Origin: an uncultured Lachnospiraceae bacterium
GTDB lineage: Bacteria > Bacillota > Clostridia > Lachnospirales > Lachnospiraceae
Assembly (NCBI GenBank): GCA_900550475.1
Contig: URSA01000017.1
Coordinates: 1 to 49,356, forward strand
Reading direction: 5' to 3'
Length of the DNA: 49,356 nt
Both the position numbers and the translations under genes were made by a program. The notes under the pieces are model-generated. The model saw nothing but the letters and a program-made list of their open reading frames with translations. It was not told the DNA's origin and made no database searches. Position 1 is the stretch's first letter. Every line of letters starts with the position of its first letter. Below are positions 41,913 through 49,295 of the stretch, one piece after another.

Positions 41913-42350
41913 ATGCTTGCGGCGGTTTGTACCATTATTTTTCTGGTTGTGGGCAGTTATTTTGATGTAAAGAAACTGGCTGTGCCGGTCTGGCTGCTCT
42001 TTGCGGGCGGCGGAGTCGGGCTCCTGGGGCTTGTGGTGAGCGGAATATTTGGCGGAGGCACGGCAGTCCGGGAGGGCGTGGCGGGAATTGTTCCGGGTAT
42101 GGGACTGCTGGGACTTTCCTTCCTCACGGACAGGAAGGTGGGAAGGGCAGATGGGATTGCGCTTGCCATAATCGGTTTATGGGAGGGAATGGAAGGGGCT
42201 TTCTTACTTTTCTGTACGGCGCTGTTCTTCCAATCTTTGGCGGCAGTCGTGCTTCTGGCTTTGAAAAAGGCAAGTCTACAGGGAAAGCTCCCCTTTCTGC
42301 CGTTTCTGCTTGGGGCAAAAGTGGTTTTGGTTTTTGGAAATTTTTTTTAA
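41913..42350 (+). CDS. Second A24-type prepilin peptidase, 145 aa
   Basis: A polytopic membrane protein with SYFDVKKLAVPVWLL after the first helix, carrying the first catalytic Asp, and KVGRADGIALAIIGLW near the middle, where RADG replaces the usual GAGD or GxGD. Asp is kept but the first Gly is not. It may be a divergent, possibly specialised peptidase for the pseudopilins around it. The start is the ATG about 10 nt after AGGAGG; TadE ends 15 nt upstream. The operon therefore has two A24-type proteins. Confidence 0.75.
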   Translation: MLAAVCTIIFLVVGSYFDVKKLAVPVWLLFAGGGVGLLGLVVSGIFGGGTAVREGVAGIVPGMGLLGLSFLTDRKVGRADGIALAIIGLWEGMEGAFLLFCTALFFQSLAAVVLLALKKASLQGKLPFLPFLLGAKVVLVFGNFF

Positions 42351-42378
42351 AAGAACATACAAGGAGAAGAGTTTCATT

Positions 42379-42813
42379 ATGGAATGTGAGGGTTATATGA
42401 CGGTGGAGGCCTCCGTGATTATGCCGATTGTTCTGATTGTCTGCTGTTTTATTATTTATATAGGGTTTTACCAGTATGACCGTTGCGTATCGGAGCAGGA
42501 TGCGTACCGGGCAGCCCTGCGGGGCGCCAATCTTTATGGGGCTGATAAGGAGGAGAAATACCGGGCTGTCCGGGAAATGCTTGATGGGCTTGCCGCAAAT
42601 CATTATGCCGCTGCGCGATGCAGCTATGAGGTGTCCGTCAAAGACAAAATGTATGTGAAAATGAAAGGAGCGATCAGGATTCCTTTGCGCGGCCTCGCCC
42701 GTATGGTGGGCACGGGGCTGTGGGACATGGAAAAAGAAGTGGAGAGCAGGATGACGGATCCCGTCTTTTTTATCAGATCCTGCAAGCTGCTGGGAATAGA
42801 GGAGGACAGATGA
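42379..42813 (+). CDS. TadE-like pseudopilin, 144 aa
   Basis: The N-terminus MECEGYMTVEASVIMPIVLI carries the TVEAS pilin motif with Glu and a long hydrophobic helix (to about residue 30). A small extracytoplasmic domain follows (YQYDRCVSEQDAYRAALRGA, RIPLRGLARMVGTGLWDMEK). It is predicted to be a minor pilin processed by an A24 peptidase. AAGGAGAAG lies about 9 nt before the ATG. The next gene starts within its stop codon (ATGA), so the two are translationally coupled. Confidence 0.85.
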   Translation: MECEGYMTVEASVIMPIVLIVCCFIIYIGFYQYDRCVSEQDAYRAALRGANLYGADKEEKYRAVREMLDGLAANHYAAARCSYEVSVKDKMYVKMKGAIRIPLRGLARMVGTGLWDMEKEVESRMTDPVFFIRSCKLLGIEEDR

Positions 42814-43901
42814 AAACAGAATTTATAAACGGCTTTCAGAGAAATTATTTGAAGGTGGCGCTGACGGAGACGGGGGGGAGAAGGCTTCGTTATCAGTACC
42901 GGATCGTCACGACAAGAAGACTGGCGGGATTTCTGCCCGTGACGCTGCATGTCAGCAACGGAGAGAGCAGCCTTTATTATGACATCACGGCAAAGCAGAG
43001 TATTCCCAAATGGCTCTCCCGCGACAAGATAAGAAAAGAATGGATTGATAAATTTATGGCGGGCTTAAAGACTGCCCTGTGGTCCATGGAGCAGTATCTG
43101 CTGGATGAGAGAAATATGCTTCTGGACCCGGATTATATTTTTCAGGAGGTGGAGTCGGAATGCTTTGAATTTGTTTATATTCCCTATTATCAGGAAGAGG
43201 AGAAATCCGGGATGGAGACGCTGTTGTCCTTTCTGGTGGAAAATGTGGATGAAGGAGAGCCGGAAACCATGGGGATAGTGTATGAGATTTATGCGGACTG
43301 GGAGAGAATGGGACAGGAGTTCACACCGGAGCTGCTGATCGCGCTCTGGGAGAAAAATACGGTGTGCGTGCGGAAGGAGGTGGCACCTGTTGTGGCGGAA
43401 GAGAAAGTTGAGCAGGAAGCGGAGCCGGGAGGGGAGCCGCCCAATTTTTTTTCGGGATGGTATAAACGGCTGATGGCGGGAGAGAGCAGAATGGTCATGG
43501 AAAACAGGGAGTACAGGCCACAGACCGGTCATGGCAGGACTGCGAAAAAAAGCGCAGAGCCGGTGGCGGACGGACAGACTGCTTATATGGAAGTACAAGA
43601 GGAGCGGGAGGAGAGAAAGCTGTACGGAAACGGGCGGGAAAACAGAAAAGTGATTTCCTTGGAGCAGCTGCCCCTTGTGATCGGCAAAAAGGAGGGCAAG
43701 GCGGATGTTGTACTTCAGGACGCTTCTGTGAGCAGGCTGCATGCAAGGCTGACGGAGGAGAAGGAAAGGATATATCTGGAGGACATGAATGCAACCAACG
43801 GCACGTTCAAGAACGGGGTCCGCCTGCGCCCTTACGAAAGGGTGGAGCTTCTCAGGGAGGATGAGGTCAGGATCGGAAATCTGAGTTTCACCTATCGTTG
43901 A
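42810..43901 (+). CDS. DUF6382-like protein with a C-terminal FHA domain, 363 aa
   Basis: Residues 1-195 match the DUF6382-like N-terminal domain (FQRNYLKVALTETGGRRLRY, RRLAGFLPVTLHVSNGESSL, CFEFVYIPYYQEEE). A charged linker leads to a clear FHA domain (about 285-363): LPLVIGKKEGKADVVL, SVSRLHARLTEE, and LEDMNATNGTFKNGVRL. FHA domains bind phosphothreonine, so the pilus machine may be under Ser/Thr-kinase control; no kinase is encoded here. No membrane helix, so cytosolic. It starts inside the pseudopilin's stop. Confidence 0.88.
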   Translation: MKTEFINGFQRNYLKVALTETGGRRLRYQYRIVTTRRLAGFLPVTLHVSNGESSLYYDITAKQSIPKWLSRDKIRKEWIDKFMAGLKTALWSMEQYLLDERNMLLDPDYIFQEVESECFEFVYIPYYQEEEKSGMETLLSFLVENVDEGEPETMGIVYEIYADWERMGQEFTPELLIALWEKNTVCVRKEVAPVVAEEKVEQEAEPGGEPPNFFSGWYKRLMAGESRMVMENREYRPQTGHGRTAKKSAEPVADGQTAYMEVQEEREERKLYGNGRENRKVISLEQLPLVIGKKEGKADVVLQDASVSRLHARLTEEKERIYLEDMNATNGTFKNGVRLRPYERVELLREDEVRIGNLSFTYR

Positions 43902-43981
43902 CAGGAAAAGTAATAGGTGATAACCTTTTAATCAGGAGATCGGCAGCTATTTGTCAGGAAGGAAAAGGTATTGCGCTAAAA

Positions 43982-44590
43982 ATGAGGACGAGGATCCGAC
44001 AGCTTCAGGATGTGCCGTTTATCACATTTCTTCTTGTGGCAGCCAATATGGTTGTATTTCTGTTGTGTACGTTCACCGGTCAGGCTCTGTATGACGGCGG
44101 TGATCTGTCGCCGGCATCCGCTATATGGGACGGACAGTTTTACCGTCTGTTTACGGCAATGTTCCTGCATGCGGATATTTACCATATTGTAAATAATATG
44201 CTCCTGCTTGCCGGACTCGGGTACATGCTGGAGGGTGAGACCGGGCATATTGTGTTTTTGATTTTATATATGATTTCCGGATTCGGAGGTCAGATTGTTT
44301 CGTTGGCATATAAGATCTATGCCGGAGAGTGGTATGTGGCATCCATCGGTGCCAGCGGAGCGGTGTTCGGAGTGGTAGGTGTGCTGCTTGCCCTGTCGCT
44401 CTGCTACGGCGCGAGACTGCGGAGTGTGAACTGGCAGAGAGTATTGATCGTGGTTGTTTATTCCATTTACAGTGGGATCCGCGCCAGCGATATTGACAAT
44501 GCCGCGCACATCGGGGGTTTTGCGACCGGTTTTCTGGCGGGATTGGCGGTTTGTCTGATTTGGAAGTTAAAAGAGAAGAGAAGGAGATAG
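43982..44590 (+). CDS. Rhomboid family intramembrane protease, 202 aa
   Basis: Six hydrophobic segments with the rhomboid motifs: HADIYHIVNNMLLL after the first loop, the catalytic Ser125 in IGASGAVFG and the catalytic His176 in NAAHIGGFATGFLAG. The active site looks complete. Rhomboids cut membrane proteins within the lipid bilayer; as the last gene of the tad operon it could act on a pilus component. The start is ATG 43982, 13 nt after AGGAAGGAAAAGG; an upstream TTG start at 43898 is possible but unlikely. Confidence 0.93.
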   Translation: MRTRIRQLQDVPFITFLLVAANMVVFLLCTFTGQALYDGGDLSPASAIWDGQFYRLFTAMFLHADIYHIVNNMLLLAGLGYMLEGETGHIVFLILYMISGFGGQIVSLAYKIYAGEWYVASIGASGAVFGVVGVLLALSLCYGARLRSVNWQRVLIVVVYSIYSGIRASDIDNAAHIGGFATGFLAGLAVCLIWKLKEKRRR

Positions 44591-44734
44591 TTTGAAAAAT
44601 ATTGCCGATGCAGAATATTTTTCAAACGGCAATTTGTGCCGCGGACGTCACAAATGTGCCCTGATCGCAGGGCTGAATCTGATATTCAGCCCGCGATTCC
44701 TCCGACAGAAAACGTCTGCGGAATGGAGATAGGG
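44590..44734 (+). repeat. Divergent relative of the two-hairpin leader repeat (copy D)
   Basis: Hairpin 1 is GTTTGAAAAATATT (44590-44603) facing AATATTTTTCAAAC (44613-44626). Hairpin 2 is GCAATTTGTG facing CACAAATGTGC. A third stem, GGGCTGAAT facing ATTCAGCCC, follows, then CTGCGGAATGGAG before the flavodoxin/SCP2 gene. Order and distance to the start codon are as in copies A-C, but the sequence is diverged. Confidence 0.6.
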
Positions 44735-45727
44735 ATGAAGGTTAATATTTACTATGGTGGAAGAGGCTTGATAGACGATCCTACCCTGTTTGTGATTAAC
44801 AAGATGCAGGAGGTACTGGAGGAGCTTCATGTAACGGTGGAGAGGTTCAATTTGTACGAACTGAAAAACAACATTACGACGCTGCCCCAGACTTTGAAAA
44901 CCGCTGACGGCATTGTCCTGGCTACCACCATAGAGTGGTATGGAATCGGCGGGTACATGCAGCAGTTTCTGGACGCCTGCTGGTTATACGGCGACAAGGA
45001 AAAGATTGCGACCATCTATATGTGCCCTATCGTGATGGCGACGACCTACGGTGAGAGGGAGGGAAAGCTGAACCTCGCGACCGCATGGGAAATTCTGGGA
45101 GGGCGTCCCTGCAGCGGTATCTGCGGGTATATTGCGGACGCAACGCAGTTGGAAATGCACGCGGAGTACATTACCATTATTGAGAAAAAGACGGAGAATC
45201 TTTACAGAACCATCAACCAGAAGCTGCCCAGCTTCCCCGCAAGCAATCAGGCGGTGAAGAAGATGGTGTCCAACACCAAGAATATCGATCTGACGCCGCA
45301 GGAGTCCGAGCAGCTTTCCAGATATGCGTCGGATGACGGATATGTGCAGCGGCAGAAGGCGGATATTCAGGAGCTGACCAGCCTCTTCAAGGATATGCTG
45401 GGGGAAGCCGGAGGAGACGACGCATATATAAGCCGCTTCAGAAAAGCGTTCCGGCCGCAGCCGGATTATGAGGCTGTCTATCGGGTGAAGGTAGAAGGGA
45501 AAAAACTTCCCCTATTAATAGAAGTAAAGGCATCGGATCTGGTCTGCAGATATGCCGGAGACGAAAATCCGGCGGATGTGGAGATCAGCATCGAACAGGG
45601 AGTGCTGGAGAATATCATGGCAGGACATATGACCTTCCAGAGAGCATTTATGGCGGGGGAGATGAAGATGAAGGGCGACTTCAAGAGACTTCGCATGCTG
45701 GACCAGCTGTTTCTGTTTGAAGAATAA
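44735..45727 (+). CDS. Flavodoxin-like FMN reductase fused to an SCP2 domain, 330 aa
   Basis: Residues 1-150 form a flavodoxin/NADPH-dependent FMN reductase-like fold (MKVNIYYGGRGLIDDPTLFV, VLATTIEWYGIGGYMQQFLD, VMATTYGEREGKLNLATAWE). Residues ~225-330 match an SCP2 sterol-carrier domain (YRVKVEGKKLPLLIEVKASD, ISIEQGVLENIMAGHMTFQR, FMAGEMKMKGDFKRLRML). The SCP2 part may bind a lipid or acyl substrate for the flavin domain. Start 44735 has GGAG 6 nt upstream; ATG 44723 (in frame) lacks one. It has the leader repeat upstream and is followed by the HIT gene. Confidence 0.85.
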   Translation: MKVNIYYGGRGLIDDPTLFVINKMQEVLEELHVTVERFNLYELKNNITTLPQTLKTADGIVLATTIEWYGIGGYMQQFLDACWLYGDKEKIATIYMCPIVMATTYGEREGKLNLATAWEILGGRPCSGICGYIADATQLEMHAEYITIIEKKTENLYRTINQKLPSFPASNQAVKKMVSNTKNIDLTPQESEQLSRYASDDGYVQRQKADIQELTSLFKDMLGEAGGDDAYISRFRKAFRPQPDYEAVYRVKVEGKKLPLLIEVKASDLVCRYAGDENPADVEISIEQGVLENIMAGHMTFQRAFMAGEMKMKGDFKRLRMLDQLFLFEE

Positions 45728-45748
45728 TTCCAGGGAGGAGAATGGGCG

Positions 45749-46159
45749 ATGAAGAAAGACGATTGTATTTTTTGTAAAATTGCAAATGGGGAGATTCCTT
45801 CCAAAACACTGTATGAGGATGAGCGTTTCCGGGTTATTCTGGATCTTGGCCCCGCGACAAAAGGCCATGCGCTCATTCTTCCCAAGGATCATTTTTCCAA
45901 TTTGTTTGAACTGCCTGATGAGACGGCGGGAGAGGTGATGAAGCTGGCAAGGAGAATGGCTGTTCACATGAAGGACAAACTGCATGCGGACGGATTCAAT
46001 CTTGTTCAGAATAATGGTGAATGCGCCGGACAGACTGTAATGCATTTTCACCTGCATCTGATTCCCAGATACGAGGGAGACGGGCAGCATATTCTTTGGA
46101 AACCTGTGGAGACGACACAGGAGGAGCTGGAGCAGATCAAGAATGCGATCGTGGACTGA
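45749..46159 (+). CDS. HIT family nucleotide hydrolase (Hint-like), 136 aa
   Basis: CIFCKIANGEIPSKTLYEDE at the start, GHALILPKDHF in the middle and the triad HFHLHLIPR (His99, His101, His103) identify a histidine-triad protein. Members hydrolyse nucleoside phosphoramidates or dinucleotides, with the central His as nucleophile. CIFC near the N-terminus is a typical zinc-binding half-site of bacterial Hint proteins. Length normal. AGGGAGGAG is about 9 nt before the ATG. It may be cotranscribed with the fumarase genes. Confidence 0.94.
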   Translation: MKKDDCIFCKIANGEIPSKTLYEDERFRVILDLGPATKGHALILPKDHFSNLFELPDETAGEVMKLARRMAVHMKDKLHADGFNLVQNNGECAGQTVMHFHLHLIPRYEGDGQHILWKPVETTQEELEQIKNAIVD

Positions 46160-46186
46160 TCGGAATAAACGTAAGGAAACGCGGCG

Positions 46187-47029
46187 ATGAGAACAATACA
46201 GGTACAGGACATAACAAAAAATATAAAGGAAATGTGTATTGAGGCAAATCATTTTCTCTCCTTTGACATGGATTCTGCAATGAAAAATGCAGCGGAAAGG
46301 GAAAAGTCTGCTTTGGGTTGTCAGATTCTTGACAGTTTGCAGGAAAACTTGCAGATTGCAGGCGAGGAAATGATTCCGATTTGTCAGGATACCGGCATGG
46401 CGGTGGTCTTTCTGGAGATTGGGCAGGAGGTACATTTTGAGGGCGGCTCACTTGAGGAGGCAGTCAATGAAGGGGTACGTCAGGGCTATACCGAGGGATA
46501 TCTCAGGAAATCCGTGGTGAAGGATCCCCTGATCAGGGAGAATACAAAGGACAACACCCCGGCTGTGATCCATTACAGCATAACCGACGGGGACAGTGTT
46601 ACCATAACGGTCGCACCGAAGGGATTCGGCAGCGAGAACATGAGCCGTGTTTTCATGCTGAAACCGGCGGACGGCGCAGAGGGAGTGAAAAATGCGGTTC
46701 TGACAGCCGTAAAGGATGCGGGGCCGAATGCATGTCCGCCCATGGTGGTCGGCGTCGGAATCGGCGGAACATTTGAAAAATGTGCGATCCTCGCAAAGAA
46801 AGCACTGACAAGACCTGTAAACGAGAGATCTTCGGTTCCTTATGTCCGTGAGATGGAAGAGGAGCTGCTTCAAAAAATCAATGCCATGGGGATCGGCCCG
46901 GGCGGTCTCGGGGGAAGTACTACCGCGCTTGCAGTCAATATCAACACCTATCCTACGCATATTGCCGGTTTGCCGGTGGCAGTCAATATATGCTGTCATG
47001 TAAACCGACATGTGGTGAAAGTACTTTAG
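46187..47029 (+). CDS. Class I fumarate hydratase / L-tartrate dehydratase alpha subunit, 280 aa
   Basis: The alpha-subunit pattern is clear: MIPICQDTGMAVVFLEIG with Cys66, a [4Fe-4S] ligand; KDNTPAVIHYSI; VTVAPKGFGSEN-like ITVAPKGFGSEN; and NACPPMVVGVGIGG with the second Cys. GLGGSTTALAVNI follows near the end. With the beta subunit 34 nt downstream it forms an oxygen-sensitive hydratase converting fumarate and malate (or tartrate and oxaloacetate). The two-subunit form is common in anaerobes. Substrate cannot be fixed from sequence; fumarase is more likely. Confidence 0.93.
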   Translation: MRTIQVQDITKNIKEMCIEANHFLSFDMDSAMKNAAEREKSALGCQILDSLQENLQIAGEEMIPICQDTGMAVVFLEIGQEVHFEGGSLEEAVNEGVRQGYTEGYLRKSVVKDPLIRENTKDNTPAVIHYSITDGDSVTITVAPKGFGSENMSRVFMLKPADGAEGVKNAVLTAVKDAGPNACPPMVVGVGIGGTFEKCAILAKKALTRPVNERSSVPYVREMEEELLQKINAMGIGPGGLGGSTTALAVNINTYPTHIAGLPVAVNICCHVNRHVVKVL

Positions 47030-47063
47030 GCTTTGCAGGGCGGACAGACAGGAGAGAGAACGG

Positions 47064-47636
47064 ATGAATCAGTATATACATACGCCATTGACCGAAGATG
47101 TGGTTAAAGAGCTGAAGGCTGGGGATTATGTTTACATAACCGGGACTATTTATACGGCGAGGGACGCTGCACATAAGCGGATGCAGGAGGCTCTGGACGC
47201 CGGGAAACCGTTGCCGGTTGATGTGAAGGATATTGTCATTTATTATATGGGGCCCTCTCCCGCAAGAGAGGGGAGAGTGATCGGTTCTGCCGGGCCGACC
47301 ACGTCCAGCAGAATGGATAGGTACACACCGCAGCTTCTGGATCTGGGTCTGAAGGGCATGATTGGAAAGGGGAAGCGTTCGCAGGAGGTGACGGATGCCA
47401 TTATAAGAAACCGGGCGGTATACTTCGCAGCGGTAGGCGGCGCAGGGGCAATTCTTTCCAAAGCAATCGTTGCTTCGGAGGTGGTTGCGTACGAAGATCT
47501 GGGTACGGAGGCAATCCGGAAACTGGAGGTGAAGGATTTTCCTGCCATTGTGGTGATTGATGCGGAGGGGAACAATCTGTATGAGACAGCAGTTGCCCAA
47601 TACCGGAATGAAGGGATGATTTCATGCGAAGAATAA
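47064..47636 (+). CDS. Class I fumarate hydratase / L-tartrate dehydratase beta subunit, 190 aa
   Basis: The beta-subunit pattern: GDYVYITGTIYTARDAAHKR, IVIYYMGPSP, GSAGPTTSSRMDRYTPQLLD, GMIGKG and FPAIVVIDAEGNNLYE. It supplies active-site residues to the alpha subunit's cluster. AGAGAGAACGG precedes the ATG, 34 nt after the alpha gene. Its stop overlaps the start of the plsC gene by 13 bp, so the three are probably cotranscribed. Confidence 0.93.
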   Translation: MNQYIHTPLTEDVVKELKAGDYVYITGTIYTARDAAHKRMQEALDAGKPLPVDVKDIVIYYMGPSPAREGRVIGSAGPTTSSRMDRYTPQLLDLGLKGMIGKGKRSQEVTDAIIRNRAVYFAAVGGAGAILSKAIVASEVVAYEDLGTEAIRKLEVKDFPAIVVIDAEGNNLYETAVAQYRNEGMISCEE

Positions 47637-48328
47637 TATTGATGGTACTGCGCCTGTTCTATGTGGCACCCTATTATGTATATAAGATCGGCAGCTTTTC
47701 CAGAAAGCATGTGCCTATCGAGGAGGCATTTGCCTATATCAAAATGGTGACGAAGAGAGCGACCCGTGCAGGCAGAGTGGACATAGAGGTGCACGGCGAG
47801 GAAAATCTGCCCAAGGAGGACGGATATATTTTCTTTCCGAACCATCAGGGCATGTTTGATGTGTTGGTTTTCCTGCAGTCCTGTCCGCGTCCGTTTGCTT
47901 ATGTGACCAAAAAAGAGGCAAGGAATATTATCCTGCTTAAGCAGGTGGGCGACGCCCTTGGTTCCATTGCCATAGACAGGGAAGATATCCGCCAGTCCAT
48001 GAAAGTGATCAACCAGATGACGGAGGAAGTAAAGGCAGGCAAGAATTTCCTGATCTTCCCTGAGGGAACCAGAAGCAGGAAGGGAAACCAATTACTGGAT
48101 TTTAAGGCGGGATCCTTTAAGAGTGCAACAAAGGCAAAATGTCCCATTGTGCCGTGTGCGCTGGTAGATTCTTTTAAGCCGTTTGACGAAAACTCCACGC
48201 GGCGCGTAACGGTTAAGCTTTCGTACCTCCCCCCTATGTACTATGAAGAGTACAAGGATATGAAGACCCACGAAATTGCAGAAGAGGTAAAGAGACGCAT
48301 AGAGGCGGAGATCGCCAGAATACAGTAG
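47624..48328 (+). CDS. 1-acyl-sn-glycerol-3-phosphate acyltransferase (PlsC-like), 234 aa
   Basis: One N-terminal hydrophobic segment (about 2-18) anchors the protein. FFPNHQGMFDVLVFL carries the HxxxxD catalytic motif (His74, Asp79), and FLIFPEGTRSRKGN carries the glycerol-phosphate-binding FPEGTRS motif. It transfers the second acyl chain to lysophosphatidic acid in phospholipid synthesis. The ATG at 47624 overlaps the fumarase beta gene by 13 bp, and AATGAAGGGATG upstream gives a plausible ribosome binding site. Normal length. Confidence 0.93.
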   Translation: MRRIILMVLRLFYVAPYYVYKIGSFSRKHVPIEEAFAYIKMVTKRATRAGRVDIEVHGEENLPKEDGYIFFPNHQGMFDVLVFLQSCPRPFAYVTKKEARNIILLKQVGDALGSIAIDREDIRQSMKVINQMTEEVKAGKNFLIFPEGTRSRKGNQLLDFKAGSFKSATKAKCPIVPCALVDSFKPFDENSTRRVTVKLSYLPPMYYEEYKDMKTHEIAEEVKRRIEAEIARIQ

Positions 48329-48372
48329 CGTACCGTTGTAATGCCAGTAATGCCAGGGCACAAAATAAAACG

Positions 48373-48401
48373 TTGACAAAGACGGCATTCCTATGTATAA
48401 T
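48373..48401 (+). promoter_or_regulatory. Consensus promoter of tRNA-Ser
   Basis: TTGACA (48373-48378), 17 nt, TATAAT (48396-48401): a perfect sigma-A promoter, 61 nt before the tRNA. Confidence 0.92.
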
Positions 48402-48411
48402 AATTCTTGCA

Positions 48412-48426
48412 CTGTGAATTTCACAG
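48412..48426. promoter_or_regulatory. 15-bp palindrome at the tRNA-Ser transcription start
   Basis: CTGTGAATTTCACAG: 7-bp arms around one T, beginning 10 nt after the -10 box. Possible operator or 5' hairpin of the precursor. Confidence 0.6.
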
Positions 48427-48461
48427 ACGCACATATACTTGACAGAGGCAGATTCGGATGT

Positions 48462-48549
48462 GGAGAAATACTCAAGAGGCCGAAGAGGCGCCCCTGCTAA
48501 GGGTGTAGGTCGGGCAACCGGCGCGAGGGTTCAAATCCCTCTTTCTCCG
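48462..48549 (+). tRNA. tRNA-Ser (GCT)
   Basis: Acceptor GGAGAAA (48462-48468) pairs with TTTCTCC (48542-48548), discriminator G. The anticodon loop CTGCTAA gives anticodon GCT. The long variable arm TAGGTCGGGCAACCGGCGC is typical of Ser tRNAs. CCA is not encoded. Confidence 0.94.
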
Positions 48550-48567
48550 TTTAGCAGCCAAAGTCAT

Positions 48568-48603
48568 AATCAGAAGCATCTTATGGATGCTTCTGATTTT
48601 TTT
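48568..48603 (+). terminator. tRNA-Ser terminator
   Basis: AATCAGAAGCATC (48568-48580) pairs perfectly with GATGCTTCTGATT (48586-48598), loop TTATG, T run to 48603. Confidence 0.92.
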
Positions 48604-48659
48604 ATGATAAATTTCTCAAATTGTCAGAAGTGGCGCTATATTTAAAATGCCTCATAAAG

Positions 48660-48703
48660 CATGCACTGTTTTACCTGAATGATTGTCGCAATGGCAGTGC
48701 ATG
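48660..48703. repeat. 9-bp inverted repeat, role unknown
   Basis: CATGCACTG (48660-48668) faces CAGTGCATG (48695-48703) around 26 nt. It lies in the 48604-48816 gap, which holds no gene. Confidence 0.5.
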
Positions 48704-48740
48704 TGGTAACAATACGATGTTTCTACATTCCACGCGTCCT

Positions 48741-48776
48741 ATTAGCCAAAAACAAAAAATATTGATTTTGGCTAAT
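48741..48776. repeat. 11-bp inverted repeat, role unknown
   Basis: ATTAGCCAAAA (48741-48751) pairs perfectly with TTTTGGCTAAT (48766-48776). There is no long T run, so it is not a classic terminator. Confidence 0.55.
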
Positions 48777-48816
48777 AAATCTGGTTTTTCGCTATGCGAA
48801 GCTTGGAACAAAGAAC

Positions 48817-48990
48817 ATGGATTATGGACGTGTGCTTGAAAATATTGTTGCCATCGAACTGCTGCGAAGAGGTTATGAAGTCTATGTAGGAATATTATAC
48901 AAAAAGGAAATAGATTTTGTGGCGATTAAGCGCAGTGAGAAGATATATATTCAAGTATCGGATTGTAAATTTCGTTATTTTTTGTATTGA
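48817..48990 (+). pseudogene. Remnant of a DUF4143-type AAA ATPase gene
   Basis: The frame reads DYGRVLENIVAIELLRRGYE, then VYVGILYKKEIDFVAIKRSE and IYIQVSD before it turns into unrelated sequence and stops. This matches the start of the DUF4143 nuclease-like domain at the C-terminus of a common family of ATP-binding proteins, which are normally about 400 residues. Only ~50 codons remain, with no ATPase part upstream and no normal end. An insertion or deletion remnant between tRNA-Ser and the rRNA operon. Confidence 0.65.
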
Positions 48991-49082
48991 CAAAGCGACA
49001 TTCTTGGATTATTATAAAATTCCACCGTCTGAAAGCGATGTGCTTTCCGGTGAAAAAAGTCAAAAAACTTTTAAGAAAGTTG

Positions 49083-49111
49083 TTGACAAAGGAAGCAACG
49101 CATGATATTCT
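49083..49111 (+). promoter_or_regulatory. rRNA operon promoter
   Basis: TTGACA (49083-49088), 17 nt, TATTCT (49106-49111), about 185 nt before the 16S gene. A second TTGACA near 49150 has no good -10. The leader contains CGGTTAA facing TTAACCG, possibly an rRNA processing stem. Confidence 0.75.
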
Positions 49112-49295
49112 GAATGAGTTGCGGCTCGAGAGAGCAGAAACGCAGAACCTTGACAAATAAACAGCAATGCAACCCTGAAAATTCTTGAAAGAGAAAATTC
49201 AGAACAAAACAAACCAAACAGTAAAGAGAACGCAAGTTCAACGGTTAAAGAGAAACGAAGAAACCAGAGTTTAACTTAACCGGGAAGCAAACGAA

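Noticed and set aside
49140..49190. Second rRNA promoter at the TTGACA near 49150
   Set aside because: No acceptable -10 box 16-18 nt downstream; the sequence instead contains short A-rich inverted repeats.
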